Below, piece by piece: positions 21,853-29,526 of a stretch of DNA of 34,684 nucleotides. The translations under genes and the position numbers were made by a program. Positions within the stretch are counted from its first letter, which is position 1. Each line of letters starts with the position of its first letter. Under the pieces are notes generated by a model. The model did not search any database. It saw nothing but the letters and a program-made list of their open reading frames with translations, and was not told the DNA's origin. Origin of the DNA: a virus; the IMG/VR virus record IMGVR_UViG_3300048838_000203, positions 1-34,684 of that record. One strand, written 5' to 3'.

Positions 21853-21876
21853 CAGGGTTTACACGAAGTACGTCAC
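21847..21876 (+). other. Truncated attC-like half site C
   Basis: ATATAAC (21847-21853) again carries the stop codon of the preceding gene. A 6-base gap, TACACGAAG and TACGTCAC follow, the last resembling the GACGTGC core of sites A and B at a similar offset. No matching right arm or GTTATAT box is found downstream, so only the left half seems to remain. Confidence 0.4.
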
Positions 21877-21904
21877 AATATATCCTCAAAAGGAGCATAC
21901 ACGA

Positions 21905-22153
21905 ATGATTACAGAACTACCACCCGTAGACAGCAAAGTATCAAAGATGGCGCTTGATCTCCTGAACAAAGGTAAGCGCAAATTCGAGAGGGAGAGCTCT
22001 ACCTGCTACCGCTGCAAACAGCAAGTAATTACCCGTGACATGGTGGTAGTGGAGCGTATTTCCAGAGGATCCCGGCGCCGGTATTCTGTCAGGTGCTGCA
22101 GGGAGTGCGCGTGTGTGCTTCACAACTCCGGAATATGGGGATCCATAGCATGA
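21905..22153 (+). CDS. Zinc-finger miniprotein
   Basis: The 82-residue protein has a CxxC pair in TCYRCKQQVITRD and a second CCRECAC set near residue 65, with a basic ISRGSRRRYSVR strand between, typical of small zinc ribbons that bind nucleic acid. ATG at 21905 has AAGGAG about 10 bases upstream. It ends at TGA overlapping the next ATG. Confidence 0.68.
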   Translation: MITELPPVDSKVSKMALDLLNKGKRKFERESSTCYRCKQQVITRDMVVVERISRGSRRRYSVRCCRECACVLHNSGIWGSIA

Positions 22154-22590
22154 AAGCCACGGTGGTTAAGAAATCAGGAGGACTCTTCCCCGTTGCACCT
22201 TCAGACATCGATAAGCTCAATAAATACGCGAACGGGGAAATAATCGAAGTCAGTCACAGGAAAGCCAGGTTCTACCCGCTTTTGCAGAAATATTGGGCGC
22301 TCTGTAATATGATCGCACAGAATGCGAAGGCACACGAAGACTTTGAGTGCCTGAATACCAGGGAGCTGGTAAGTGAGTATATTAAGCTGAAAGTCGGACA
22401 CATTGACAGCCGGATAGTGATACGTGACCATGTTCACATAATCACAAAGTCAATCAGCTATTCAGCGATGGATCAGGATGAGTTCAGCGAGTTTTTCGAT
22501 AAGGCGGTAGATGTAATGTCAGCACTATCCGGAATACCGGTTCATGATTTACTGCTGAACTGGGCTGAATATGAGTGCGGCGTACAATAA
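22150..22590 (+). CDS. DUF1367-like phage protein
   Basis: The 146-residue product contains LFPVAPSDIDKLNKYANGEI followed by VSHRKARFYPLLQKYWALCN, the pattern of DUF1367 proteins (a handful of basic residues, then FxxLLxxYW). These occur next to RusA and Nin-type recombination genes in many phages; their role is unclear. Here RusA follows two genes downstream, in agreement. ATG overlaps the previous stop (ATGA). The upstream start at 22093 would lie inside the preceding gene and is rejected. Confidence 0.75.
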   Translation: MKATVVKKSGGLFPVAPSDIDKLNKYANGEIIEVSHRKARFYPLLQKYWALCNMIAQNAKAHEDFECLNTRELVSEYIKLKVGHIDSRIVIRDHVHIITKSISYSAMDQDEFSEFFDKAVDVMSALSGIPVHDLLLNWAEYECGVQ

Positions 22591-22607
22591 AACACCGGAG
22601 GTAAAAT

Positions 22608-22718
22608 ATGCTTAAAAAAATCAAATCACTTCTCTGTATCTGGATCACAGGACTCACTCCTACAGAGATTGAGTGTAACTACCAGAGCAGGGAGTATTAC
22701 CGTGCAAAAGGTAATTGA
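22608..22718 (+). CDS. 36-residue protein before rusA
   Basis: The short ORF (MLKKIKSLLCIWITGLTPTE, then NYQSREYYRAK) has CCGGAGGTAAAAT upstream of its ATG, a strong ribosome binding site, which supports translation. Its end overlaps the rusA start by 17 bases, so it may couple rusA translation. No function is recognised. Confidence 0.5.
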   Translation: MLKKIKSLLCIWITGLTPTEIECNYQSREYYRAKGN

Positions 22719-23046
22719 TATCGACAATATACTTCTTGCTTCGATCAACAGGAAGTACCGGGTTTCTCAGGCAGGCGGGAAGTGGATACTCACACGGCAA
22801 TACCGTGACATGAAAAAACTGCTCACCATGGTGTCAAAGAAAGGGAGACTGGACCCGCCGTACAGGATCGATATTCAAATGCAGACGTTTATAGATATCG
22901 ATAACCCGGTGAAGTGCATACAGGACTCACTACAGGCGGCGGGAATTATTGACGATGACATGAATGTGCTTCAGCTCAATGTAACGAAACATCCGCTCCC
23001 GAAAGGAAAACCAGGAAGGCTCGTTGTGTATGTGGGGACGGTATGA
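22702..23046 (+). CDS. rusA: RusA-family Holliday junction resolvase
   Basis: The 114-residue protein ends with the RusA signature: DIDNPVKCIQDSLQAAGIID followed by DDMNVLQLNVTKHPLPKG and a final strand RLVVYVG. The conserved aspartates (D-x-D-N and the IIDDD set) bind magnesium for cleavage of four-way junctions made by recombination or replication. GTG at 22702 has GGGAG 7 bases upstream and is the best start; the frame from 22669 lacks one. It overlaps the next gene by 4 bases. Confidence 0.85.
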   Translation: MQKVIDIDNILLASINRKYRVSQAGGKWILTRQYRDMKKLLTMVSKKGRLDPPYRIDIQMQTFIDIDNPVKCIQDSLQAAGIIDDDMNVLQLNVTKHPLPKGKPGRLVVYVGTV

Positions 23047-23324
23047 AGGTCCAGCTCTGCGAAATGTGCCACTATAGGTTAGCAGAACACTTTCACCACC
23101 TGTTCCCGCAGACGAAACGGAATAAGGCATTGTATCCTGAATACATTCACCACCGGGACAATGGGCAATTTCTCTGTTCAATTTGTCACTTAAATAAGTC
23201 AGTAAAGCATTGGAGTGAATTGGAATTTTGCAAGCACTTTGGAATAAAGCCGCGATCAAAAGAACTACTCTTTAAGGTCTCGCAGGGTAGGGTAGAAAAA
23301 TTCTGGCAAGAGGTGATACTATGA
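23043..23324 (+). CDS. HNH-like zinc protein
   Basis: The 93-residue product has VQLCEMCHYRLAEHFHHLFP at the start and DNGQFLCSICHLNKSVKHW in the middle: two CxxC pairs framing an HH-x-F-P, like the His-Cys core of HNH nucleases. The typical catalytic asparagine step is not obvious, so nuclease activity is uncertain. It directly follows rusA with a 4-base overlap and is likely part of the recombination group. Confidence 0.65.
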   Translation: MKVQLCEMCHYRLAEHFHHLFPQTKRNKALYPEYIHHRDNGQFLCSICHLNKSVKHWSELEFCKHFGIKPRSKELLFKVSQGRVEKFWQEVIL

Positions 23325-23473
23325 ATGATTTACTCGTTTTATTACTGCTGTTTGTCGTTTTAGCTGGAACCGCTGAATACATGGAGCGGAAACGTGCGAA
23401 GCGTGAAGAGGTTTTCAAGCAATACCGTGAACACGTCCAGGCAAAGATGATCCGCAAGCGGGGCCGGTCATGA
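23321..23473 (+). CDS. Small membrane protein
   Basis: The 50-residue protein has an N-terminal span (LLVLLLLFVVLAGTAEY) and a basic helical tail (RKRAKREEVFKQYREH). AAGAGGTG lies upstream of ATG. It overlaps the next small membrane gene by 4 bases. The function is unknown. Confidence 0.55.
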   Translation: MNDLLVLLLLFVVLAGTAEYMERKRAKREEVFKQYREHVQAKMIRKRGRS

Positions 23474-23604
23474 CTTCTTACGAAGCTGTGATATGCGGTG
23501 ATATGCTCATGAGGTATATTCTGGTAGATGTCGCCATGATACTGTGTATGGTTGCCGGGTTTATCGGTTTCATCGCAGGAATAGTACTTTTGAAAAGAAC
23601 ATAA
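23470..23604 (+). CDS. Small membrane protein
   Basis: The 44-residue protein has one long hydrophobic span (LVDVAMILCMVAGFIGFIAG) near its C-terminus and overlaps the previous small membrane gene as ATGA. The two may act as a pair. The function is unknown. Confidence 0.5.
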   Translation: MTSYEAVICGDMLMRYILVDVAMILCMVAGFIGFIAGIVLLKRT

Positions 23605-23608
23605 AGAG

Positions 23609-23854
23609 ATGGGTCTAATGGCGAGATTACACGATATACCGAAAAACGATAGAGAGCAAGCGAAGAAAGAAAGAAGACGTGTATATGATTATTATTTGGG
23701 ATATTCTAAAAGAGGTAGCAGGAGGGGAACGAAAAAAATAGCGATGTCGATTGTATTAATATCTTATGATCTCGGAAAATTTAAAAATAATTCAATTGAT
23801 GAATCCATGAAAATTATAAAACGAGGCTTAAATGGGCAGAAAAAAGGGTTATGA
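23609..23854 (+). CDS. Small basic protein of unknown function
   Basis: The 81-residue product (RLHDIPKNDREQAKKERRRV, then SKRGSRRGTKKIAMSIVLIS) is strongly basic and helical, and could bind nucleic acid. ATG at 23609 or 23618 are both possible. It overlaps the following zinc protein by 23 bases. It is more AT-rich in its second half than its neighbours. Confidence 0.55.
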   Translation: MGLMARLHDIPKNDREQAKKERRRVYDYYLGYSKRGSRRGTKKIAMSIVLISYDLGKFKNNSIDESMKIIKRGLNGQKKGL

Positions 23855-24029
23855 ATCAGGACGTATCAGGGCTATCATCTTCGATTGCGGGTGTGGCCAG
23901 ACCGTCACAGTCCCCATGGAGGAGCTGGAATTCTGCCTGGAGGACGGCTTCGCGGTTATTCCTGATCGCTTCACCTGTAATGATTGTATTATCGCAGAGA
24001 AGAGATCGGAGAAGGGGGTGAGCGCGTGA
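23832..24029 (+). CDS. Zinc-finger miniprotein
   Basis: The 65-residue product has FDCGCGQTVTVPMEELEF and FTCNDCIIAEKRS, giving CxC and CxxC cysteine pairs about 27 residues apart, a likely zinc site. It overlaps both neighbours. It is one of several such miniproteins in the replication operon. Confidence 0.6.
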   Translation: MGRKKGYESGRIRAIIFDCGCGQTVTVPMEELEFCLEDGFAVIPDRFTCNDCIIAEKRSEKGVSA

Positions 24030-24202
24030 TGTTTGGAAATAGAGGTTCCTCGATGTTGTGTCCAGAATGCATATCACACATGATTGAACTCATATCAGAT
24101 GAACATATTGAGGTTTACCAGTGTAGACTGTGCCATATTCTGGCAATCAAAAACATTGAGATAGCAGAAGATGTAAGACTCTATAGACCAGCAGACGAGT
24201 GA
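24029..24202 (+). CDS. Zinc-finger miniprotein
   Basis: The 57-residue protein carries SSMLCPECISHMIELI and VYQCRLCHILAIKN, two CxxC knuckles about 25 residues apart. ATG at 24029 overlaps the previous stop and follows GAAGGGGGTG. The function is unknown. Confidence 0.6.
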   Translation: MFGNRGSSMLCPECISHMIELISDEHIEVYQCRLCHILAIKNIEIAEDVRLYRPADE

Positions 24203-24210
24203 GGATAAAA

Positions 24211-24495
24211 GTGAATACAATCTACAACCACAATGTCGAAAAAATTATTTCCGATCTCTACACTATATACAATCACTTCGGTAAAGAGAACCAGATCAAT
24301 AAGCTCGCTGAAGAATGTGTGGAGTATCTGGAAAGCTATATCACGAACAGAAAAGAGAGTTATGATCCTGAAGAGGTTGCAGATGTGCTTGTGGTGGCGT
24401 TACAGTTGGCTTTTAATGATCCTGAGGTAGCGCAGGCGGTGAAAGACAAGATTGCGCGGACCATTACAAGGATAGGGGAGGGGTACTATGAATAA
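24211..24495 (+). CDS. MazG-like NTP pyrophosphohydrolase
   Basis: The 94-residue helical protein has the metal-binding motif EExxE...ExxD of MazG-type enzymes: KLAEECVEYLES followed 20 residues later by DPEEVADVLVVALQLAF. These enzymes hydrolyse nucleoside triphosphates to monophosphates, either cleaning odd nucleotides or lowering alarmone signals during infection. GTG at 24211 has GAGGA 6 bases upstream and is preferred over GTG at 24199. It overlaps the next gene by 8 bases. Confidence 0.75.
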   Translation: MNTIYNHNVEKIISDLYTIYNHFGKENQINKLAEECVEYLESYITNRKESYDPEEVADVLVVALQLAFNDPEVAQAVKDKIARTITRIGEGYYE

Positions 24496-24640
24496 GCAGG
24501 TACCGGTGGAGTGTTATTCCCGTGTAGTGGGGTTCTATCGTCCTTTGAGTCAGTGGAATCCCGGGAAGAAAGAGGAGTACAGGGAAAGAGTTGAGTATGA
24601 TGTAATAGAATCAATGAGACATAATATTGTTGACGCTTAA
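24488..24640 (+). CDS. Stand-alone glycyl-radical C-terminal domain of anaerobic ribonucleotide reductase (NrdD-like)
   Basis: The 50-residue product reads VECYSRVVGFYRPLSQWNPG then KKEEYRERVEY. This matches the extreme C-terminus of class III ribonucleotide reductases (R-V-x-G-Y/F followed by W-N-x-G-K-x-x-E), which bears the glycyl radical; here Gly15 would be the radical site. No catalytic barrel is present. A replacement radical domain, like YfiD for pyruvate formate-lyase, would be one idea. The -35 of promoter P5 overlaps its last codons. Confidence 0.75.
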   Translation: MNKQVPVECYSRVVGFYRPLSQWNPGKKEEYRERVEYDVIESMRHNIVDA

Positions 24641-24658
24641 ACATGCGTGTAGTACATT
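24630..24658 (+). promoter_or_regulatory. Late promoter P5, head and packaging genes
   Basis: TTGACG (24630-24635), a 17-base spacer and TACATT (24653-24658). It is preceded by G and has the same -35, spacer and -10 as P6 at 30152, a shared variant that marks both units leading into head genes. It overlaps the end of the NrdD-like ORF. Confidence 0.8.
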
Positions 24659-24687
24659 TGAATAGAGGGAAAATGAAGGAAATTAAG

Positions 24688-24711
24688 ATTACATGATATG
24701 GAATATGTAAT
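24688..24711 (+). promoter_or_regulatory. Inverted repeat in the P5 leader
   Basis: ATTACAT (24688-24694) and ATGTAAT (24705-24711) are perfect complements around a 10-base spacer, about 25-50 bases after the expected transcription start of P5. It could be an operator roadblock or an mRNA hairpin. The rest of the 139-base gap (24641-24779) shows only the AGGAGGAAG ribosome binding site for the next gene. Confidence 0.5.
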
Positions 24712-24779
24712 ATATTTTACGTACAGCGTGGAAGAAAAATCTACGCGCGAATAAAATTAAATCCTGAATAGGAGGAAGT

Positions 24780-25559
24780 ATGAGCGTAATCTATGAACCA
24801 CGCGGGAAGGCCCGCGAATATTCACCGCTTGCATGTAATATTTACATGGGGTGTAATCATGGCTGTAAGTATTGTTATGCACCGAATATCAGATTTCAAA
24901 AAAGGGAAGAATATCTTACGGTAAAACCGAGAAGGAACATTGTGCAGGAGTTCGAGAGGGATTGCAAGAAAAACACCGGTACTGATAAGCAGGTTCTGTT
25001 CTGTTTTATGTCAGACCCTTACAACTCCCTTGAGTCAGAGCTCAGGCTAACAAGAGAATGTCTCAAACTTGCTTTGAAGTATGATATACCTGTAGCAATA
25101 CTTACGAAGAGTAAAACAGTGCTTAATGATATTGACGTAATAAAGCAATTTGGTAGCAAAATACAGGTAGGAATGACTCTTACCATGAATAGCACTGATA
25201 AAAGTATAGAGTGGGAGCCAGAAGCAGCAACGCCAGATGAAAGGATTGAAACTCTCTCAGCTCTTAAAAAAGATGGAGTGAGGACATGGGCTTCTTTTGA
25301 GCCGGTAATATTTCCTGAAGAATCTCTTGCTATTATGGAGAGGTCAATCCCGCATGTTGATATTTACAAAGTTGGGAAGCTTAATAATTTCCAGGGGCTT
25401 GATAAAAATGTTGATTGGGCTGAATTTCTAAGAAAATCCACTGAAATTCTACGGAAAAATGGAAAGCCATTTTACGTTAAAAAGGATTTGAGGGAGGCTG
25501 CTCAATCTATCAAGCTGTATGGAAATGAAGTGTATATGGACGAATTTAACGTAGCGTAA
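24780..25559 (+). CDS. SplB-like radical SAM enzyme
   Basis: The 259-residue protein has the radical SAM motif CX3CX2C in NIYMGCNHGCKYCYAPNIRF (around residues 21-40), then LFCFMSDPYNSLESELRLTR, IPVAILTKSKTVLNDI and VGMTLTMNSTD. This pattern belongs to the COG1533 group that includes spore photoproduct lyase, though members here often have other or unknown roles. It is the first gene behind P5 and has a strong AGGAGGAAG site. Repair of DNA lesions or a modification step before packaging are both possible; the substrate is not visible. Confidence 0.83.
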   Translation: MSVIYEPRGKAREYSPLACNIYMGCNHGCKYCYAPNIRFQKREEYLTVKPRRNIVQEFERDCKKNTGTDKQVLFCFMSDPYNSLESELRLTRECLKLALKYDIPVAILTKSKTVLNDIDVIKQFGSKIQVGMTLTMNSTDKSIEWEPEAATPDERIETLSALKKDGVRTWASFEPVIFPEESLAIMERSIPHVDIYKVGKLNNFQGLDKNVDWAEFLRKSTEILRKNGKPFYVKKDLREAAQSIKLYGNEVYMDEFNVA

Positions 25560-25576
25560 AACGGAAAGCAATCGGT

Positions 25577-25954
25577 ATGCCAGCACCTAAAGGTGGAAAT
25601 AAGGGAAGTTTCAAGAAGGGTAACGGGGGCGGCGGTAGAAAGCCGCTTCCTCCGGAAGTCCGTGAAATATCCAACGCAACGAAACCAGCCATCATTGATG
25701 CATACTGGAAGATCAGCAACCTTCCAGTGTCGGAGATTCAGGCATTTAAACCGGCAACGCTCCTTGAGGCCGGCATCCTTCGCTGCCTTGCCGCATTTGC
25801 AAAAGATGGGAAGACAGATCAGATATCAAGGATATGGGCAGAATGCCATGGGAAGCCGAAAGAGAGCATTGACTTAAATCAAACCGGAGATATGAGCGTT
25901 AAGGTAACGATTGAGAGCGCAGGTACAGGACATAAGGATAAGCCTACCGGATAA
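25577..25954 (+). CDS. terS: Small terminase subunit-like protein
   Basis: The 125-residue protein has a glycine- and lysine-rich N-terminus (GGNKGSFKKGNGGGGRKPLP), then helices (TKPAIIDAYWKISNLPVSEI and ATLLEAGILRCLAAFAKDGK) and an acidic end. It precedes and overlaps the large terminase by 44 bases, the normal place of the DNA-recognition subunit. The basic glycine-rich leader recalls HNH- or DUF5681-type DNA-binding leaders. No helix-turn-helix is certain. Confidence 0.7.
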   Translation: MPAPKGGNKGSFKKGNGGGGRKPLPPEVREISNATKPAIIDAYWKISNLPVSEIQAFKPATLLEAGILRCLAAFAKDGKTDQISRIWAECHGKPKESIDLNQTGDMSVKVTIESAGTGHKDKPTG

Positions 25955-27131
25955 GGTTATTCCGGCGGTCAATACCGACAAAAGATATGTGGTACTCTAC
26001 GGCGGGAGAGGTTCCTCAAAGTCGTGGAGCGTTGCTGATATATTCCTTCTCAGAGGTTTAGAGTTTCCCCGGAGGATGCTTTGTACCAGGGAGATACAGT
26101 CAACTATCAAAGATTCCGTTCACAAGCTTCTTGCTGATACAATAGAGCGCAGAGGGCTTGGATGGTTTTATAACGTCCAGAGGGATGCTATAATCGGGAA
26201 GAACGGCTCTCTGTTTATCTTTAAGGGGCTTCGCCATAACGTAACAGAGGTAAAGTCCACAGAGGGGATTGACCTCTGCTGGGTAGAAGAGGCACAGAGC
26301 GTATCACAGGACTCCTGGGACATCCTGAAGCCGACAATCCGGAAGTCTGACAGTCAGATATATATTACCTATAATCCAGAAAACGAGGAAGACCCCACTG
26401 ATATAGAGTTCAGGCAGAAAGAGCGGGAAGATGCACTCGTTATAAATATGAATTACTGGGACAATCCTTTCTTCCCGGAAGTTCTACGGTCAGAGATGGA
26501 GTATGACAGGCGGACTGATTATGACAAGTACCTGTGGGTGTGGGAGGGGCAGTATCGGAAAGTTTCCGAGGCACAGGTGTTCAAAGGGAAATATCGTGTA
26601 GATGAATTTGAGGCCCCGAAAGGTGCGGAGTTCTATTACGGTGCTGACTGGGGGTTTTCGCAGGACCCTACTGCATTGATACGGTGTTATGTGGAGAACA
26701 CTAAACTATATATAGATTATGAAGCCTATGGAGTAGGGGTTGATATTGACGAGACACCACAAATGTTTGATTCGGTGCCAGGTGCAAGGGATAACATTAT
26801 CACCGCTGATTCCGCAAGGCCAGAGACTATCAGCTATATGCAGAAAAACGGATACTCCAGGATGAGGTCAGCTAAAAAGGGGAAGAACAGCGTTACTGAT
26901 GGAGTAGCCCTGATTAGGTCTTTTGAGGAGATAGTCATTCACCCACGGTGTCGACACACAATAGAAGAGTTTAAGTTATACTCACACAAAAAGGACAGGA
27001 TCACCGGAGAGATATTGCCGGTGTTGATAGATAAGCATAATCACTGCATAGATGCGCTACGGTATGCGTTAGAAAGCGTGAATAAAATACTCAAGGCGTC
27101 AAATGTATCTTTAGGAGCGTTAGGACTATGA
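25911..27131 (+). CDS. terL: Large terminase subunit
   Basis: The 406-residue protein has Walker A GGRGSSKS at residues 31-38, Walker B in TEGIDLCWVEEAQ near residue 125, a coupling motif YITYNPENEEDPTD near 160, and the nuclease entry FYYGADWGFSQDPTALIRCY near residue 242 with later acidic residues ITADSARPETI and DKHNHCIDALRYA. It translocates DNA into the capsid and cuts it (Terminase_3 / PBSX type). TTG at 25911 has AAGG upstream; no ATG or GTG lies in frame before Walker A. Headful cutting would fit the circularly permuted map, but this is inference. Confidence 0.93.
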   Translation: MRAQVQDIRISLPDKVIPAVNTDKRYVVLYGGRGSSKSWSVADIFLLRGLEFPRRMLCTREIQSTIKDSVHKLLADTIERRGLGWFYNVQRDAIIGKNGSLFIFKGLRHNVTEVKSTEGIDLCWVEEAQSVSQDSWDILKPTIRKSDSQIYITYNPENEEDPTDIEFRQKEREDALVINMNYWDNPFFPEVLRSEMEYDRRTDYDKYLWVWEGQYRKVSEAQVFKGKYRVDEFEAPKGAEFYYGADWGFSQDPTALIRCYVENTKLYIDYEAYGVGVDIDETPQMFDSVPGARDNIITADSARPETISYMQKNGYSRMRSAKKGKNSVTDGVALIRSFEEIVIHPRCRHTIEEFKLYSHKKDRITGEILPVLIDKHNHCIDALRYALESVNKILKASNVSLGALGL

Positions 27132-28513
27132 TTAAAGCAATACTCACAAACGGCGAACTCACAGAAACCGAGATAACGGACCTCATTAACTCGCACGACA
27201 CCACAGGATACGAGGAGAATGAGCACTATTTCAAGGGGAATAACCCTACTATTCTTGCAACTAACGACAAGGACAACAGTGAGATCACCCCGAACAATAA
27301 GATACCAGTTCCATACGGCAGAAAAATAGCACTGACAACGAAAAATTATCTCTTCTCAAGGCCTGTCAACTACTCCTCAGACGATAAAGACTATATGGAG
27401 CAGGTTCTTGATGTGTTCTATATCAACAAGAACATGCAGAAGACCGCTGACATAGGACTTGACTTAATCGTCCACGGTGTAGCGTATAAGCTCTTTTATA
27501 CAGATGTGGTAGCAGGGGCCCTCACTCCTCTCTACGCGGTGATTTACCAGAATGAAATGATTACCGTGTATGACTACTCGGTTGAGCCGCAGCTGATAGC
27601 TGCTATACGGTACTACGACCAGACTGATACCGCCGATGTTACGACAACGAAAGTTGAAGTGTACTACTCTGATAAGATCGTCAAATACGATATGAGCGGA
27701 TCAGCACTGAGCAGCCGGAAAGATGTAAAACACGATTTCGGGCGGGTCCCTGTTATCGAATACGGTGATGATTACCAGATAGGCGTGTTTGATTCCGTCA
27801 AGAAAATTATAGATGCTCTTGATGTAGTGGTGACAACGGACGTGAACGAGGTTCAGCGGTTCGAGATGCTGTACATGATACTCATAGGAGACAAGCTACC
27901 GAGTAATCCCGATGAAGTGAAAGCAATGGTACAGCGGCGTATATTCGAGCTTTCCCCAGGGGCACAGATGAGCTATCTGGAAAAGCACATTGACGCTGAT
28001 TTCAATATGCAGTTGTGGGATCGGCTGGAAAAGCTCATACACACCATGAGCGGTGTCCCGGACTTCGACAGTAAGGACTTCGCCGCTGAATCAGGAGTAG
28101 CGTTACTGTATAAACTCCTGGGGTTTGAAAATATTGCTTCTCAGTATGAATCACAGTTCATTCAGGGTGAGTATGAATCAATAGATTGTATCAATGCAAT
28201 TCTATTCAGGCAGAAAAGCGTGTTTGATAAATTCAAGTTCTGGAAGGCAAATAAGGCGAAGCAGGTAGAGATAACTCTACAGAGAAACCTCCCTGAAGAC
28301 GTTTCACAGAGGCTTACCGAGGCGAAGCTGATGAAAGACCTTGGTGTGAGTGATGAGACAGTATTTGATTACATACCAACCGTTAAAGACGTAAAAGAGG
28401 AGCTGAAGCGGTCAGAGGAGCAGTCACAGAGGAATTTCGACCGCTTCCAGGCAAACATGACCGCAAAAACCGAAGAGGAAACAGAGGAAGTTGACGGAGA
28501 AGATGTTGCATGA
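27128..28513 (+). CDS. Portal protein
   Basis: The 461-residue product follows terL with a 4-base overlap and shows portal features: an N-terminal domain with NNKIPVPYGRKIALTTKNYL and YLFSRPVNYSSDDKDY, a mixed wing region, VVVTTDVNEVQRFEMLYMIL near the stem helix, and LLYKLLGFENIASQYESQF in the crown-side helix, then an acidic tail (KTEEETEEVDGEDV). It fits the SPP1 gp6-like portal family, dodecamers through which DNA enters. Confidence 0.9.
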   Translation: MIKAILTNGELTETEITDLINSHDTTGYEENEHYFKGNNPTILATNDKDNSEITPNNKIPVPYGRKIALTTKNYLFSRPVNYSSDDKDYMEQVLDVFYINKNMQKTADIGLDLIVHGVAYKLFYTDVVAGALTPLYAVIYQNEMITVYDYSVEPQLIAAIRYYDQTDTADVTTTKVEVYYSDKIVKYDMSGSALSSRKDVKHDFGRVPVIEYGDDYQIGVFDSVKKIIDALDVVVTTDVNEVQRFEMLYMILIGDKLPSNPDEVKAMVQRRIFELSPGAQMSYLEKHIDADFNMQLWDRLEKLIHTMSGVPDFDSKDFAAESGVALLYKLLGFENIASQYESQFIQGEYESIDCINAILFRQKSVFDKFKFWKANKAKQVEITLQRNLPEDVSQRLTEAKLMKDLGVSDETVFDYIPTVKDVKEELKRSEEQSQRNFDRFQANMTAKTEEETEEVDGEDVA

Positions 28514-29505
28514 GCTTTGTAGCTGATGAAAGAGGGGTATTTAATTCTGCCCTGCAGGCAATAGCACAGCGTAAAAGGAACCTGGTGAAGGTTTACGCAG
28601 AGAGCCGGGAACGGATACTCCTGAAGATAGCAAAGTACCGCATGGATGCCGAAGCTGGCCTGAAGACTCCTGAATTTGAAGAGGCACGGCTGGCTTCCCT
28701 CTTACAGCAGATAGACGCAGAAGTAGCACAGACACAGGATGTGATCGGTACCATTATTCAAGACGGTTTCTCCGAAATATCACAAAAGACGTATTACGCA
28801 GAAGCGTATTCCGTGGAGAAGGCTATCAATGTGGATATCCCTACCGGGGCCAATTACTCCCTGAACTTCCCTGCTCTTGATACAGGGGCGGTAGATGCTG
28901 CTTTCTCAGAGCGTATTGCGGGCCACACCTTCCTTGACCGCATGGCTCATGATAAGGTTGTAATGCAGTACAGGCTCAGGCAGGCAGTAGCAGAAAACAT
29001 AATTGAGGGTCTGCCAGTACAGGAGCTTAAAAAGCGCTTAATGCTGATAGACGATGTGTACGCACAGAACGAGGCGAAAGCCCTCATGACAGCCCGTACA
29101 GAGCTTCTGAGGGCCTACAGCTACGGACAGGAGAGAATGGCGTTTGAAGCCGAAGAGTCCGGGGTAGAGTTCATATATTACTGGTCTTCAGCTCTCGACG
29201 GCAAAACGAGGCCCACGCACCGGGAAGCAGACAGGCAGAAAGCGAAGATCATTAACGGTACACCCGCTTTCTCGGTGGGGGGCGTTTTGTTCAGCTCTCC
29301 ACGTATCGTTCACCCTTCGAACACGTCACTGAAGACTGCAAAGGAAGTTGTGAATTGCAGATGCCGGAGAATCAACGCTCCCGATGGTATAACACCGACA
29401 AGAAGGGTTGCGGTAATGCCGGACGGAGCATGGAAGAAAGTAGACTGGAACGTAAGTGCAAAAGATTGGTACGATCACCATTACGGGGGAAATTTGTTTG
29501 AGTAA
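28510..29505 (+). CDS. MuF-like head morphogenesis protein
   Basis: The 331-residue protein follows portal with a 4-base overlap. Its N-terminal half is helical and charged; the C-terminal half has the MuF (SPP1 gp7) pattern: TARTELLRAYSYGQERMAF, SALDGKTRPTHREADRQKAK near residue 230 and KEVVNCRCRRIN near 290. Such minor head proteins bind portal and are packaged in small numbers, sometimes entering the host with DNA. No toxin-like extension is present after the MuF domain. Confidence 0.85.
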   Translation: MSFVADERGVFNSALQAIAQRKRNLVKVYAESRERILLKIAKYRMDAEAGLKTPEFEEARLASLLQQIDAEVAQTQDVIGTIIQDGFSEISQKTYYAEAYSVEKAINVDIPTGANYSLNFPALDTGAVDAAFSERIAGHTFLDRMAHDKVVMQYRLRQAVAENIIEGLPVQELKKRLMLIDDVYAQNEAKALMTARTELLRAYSYGQERMAFEAEESGVEFIYYWSSALDGKTRPTHREADRQKAKIINGTPAFSVGGVLFSSPRIVHPSNTSLKTAKEVVNCRCRRINAPDGITPTRRVAVMPDGAWKKVDWNVSAKDWYDHHYGGNLFE

Positions 29506-29526
29506 ATAAATATTACGGAGGAAGAT

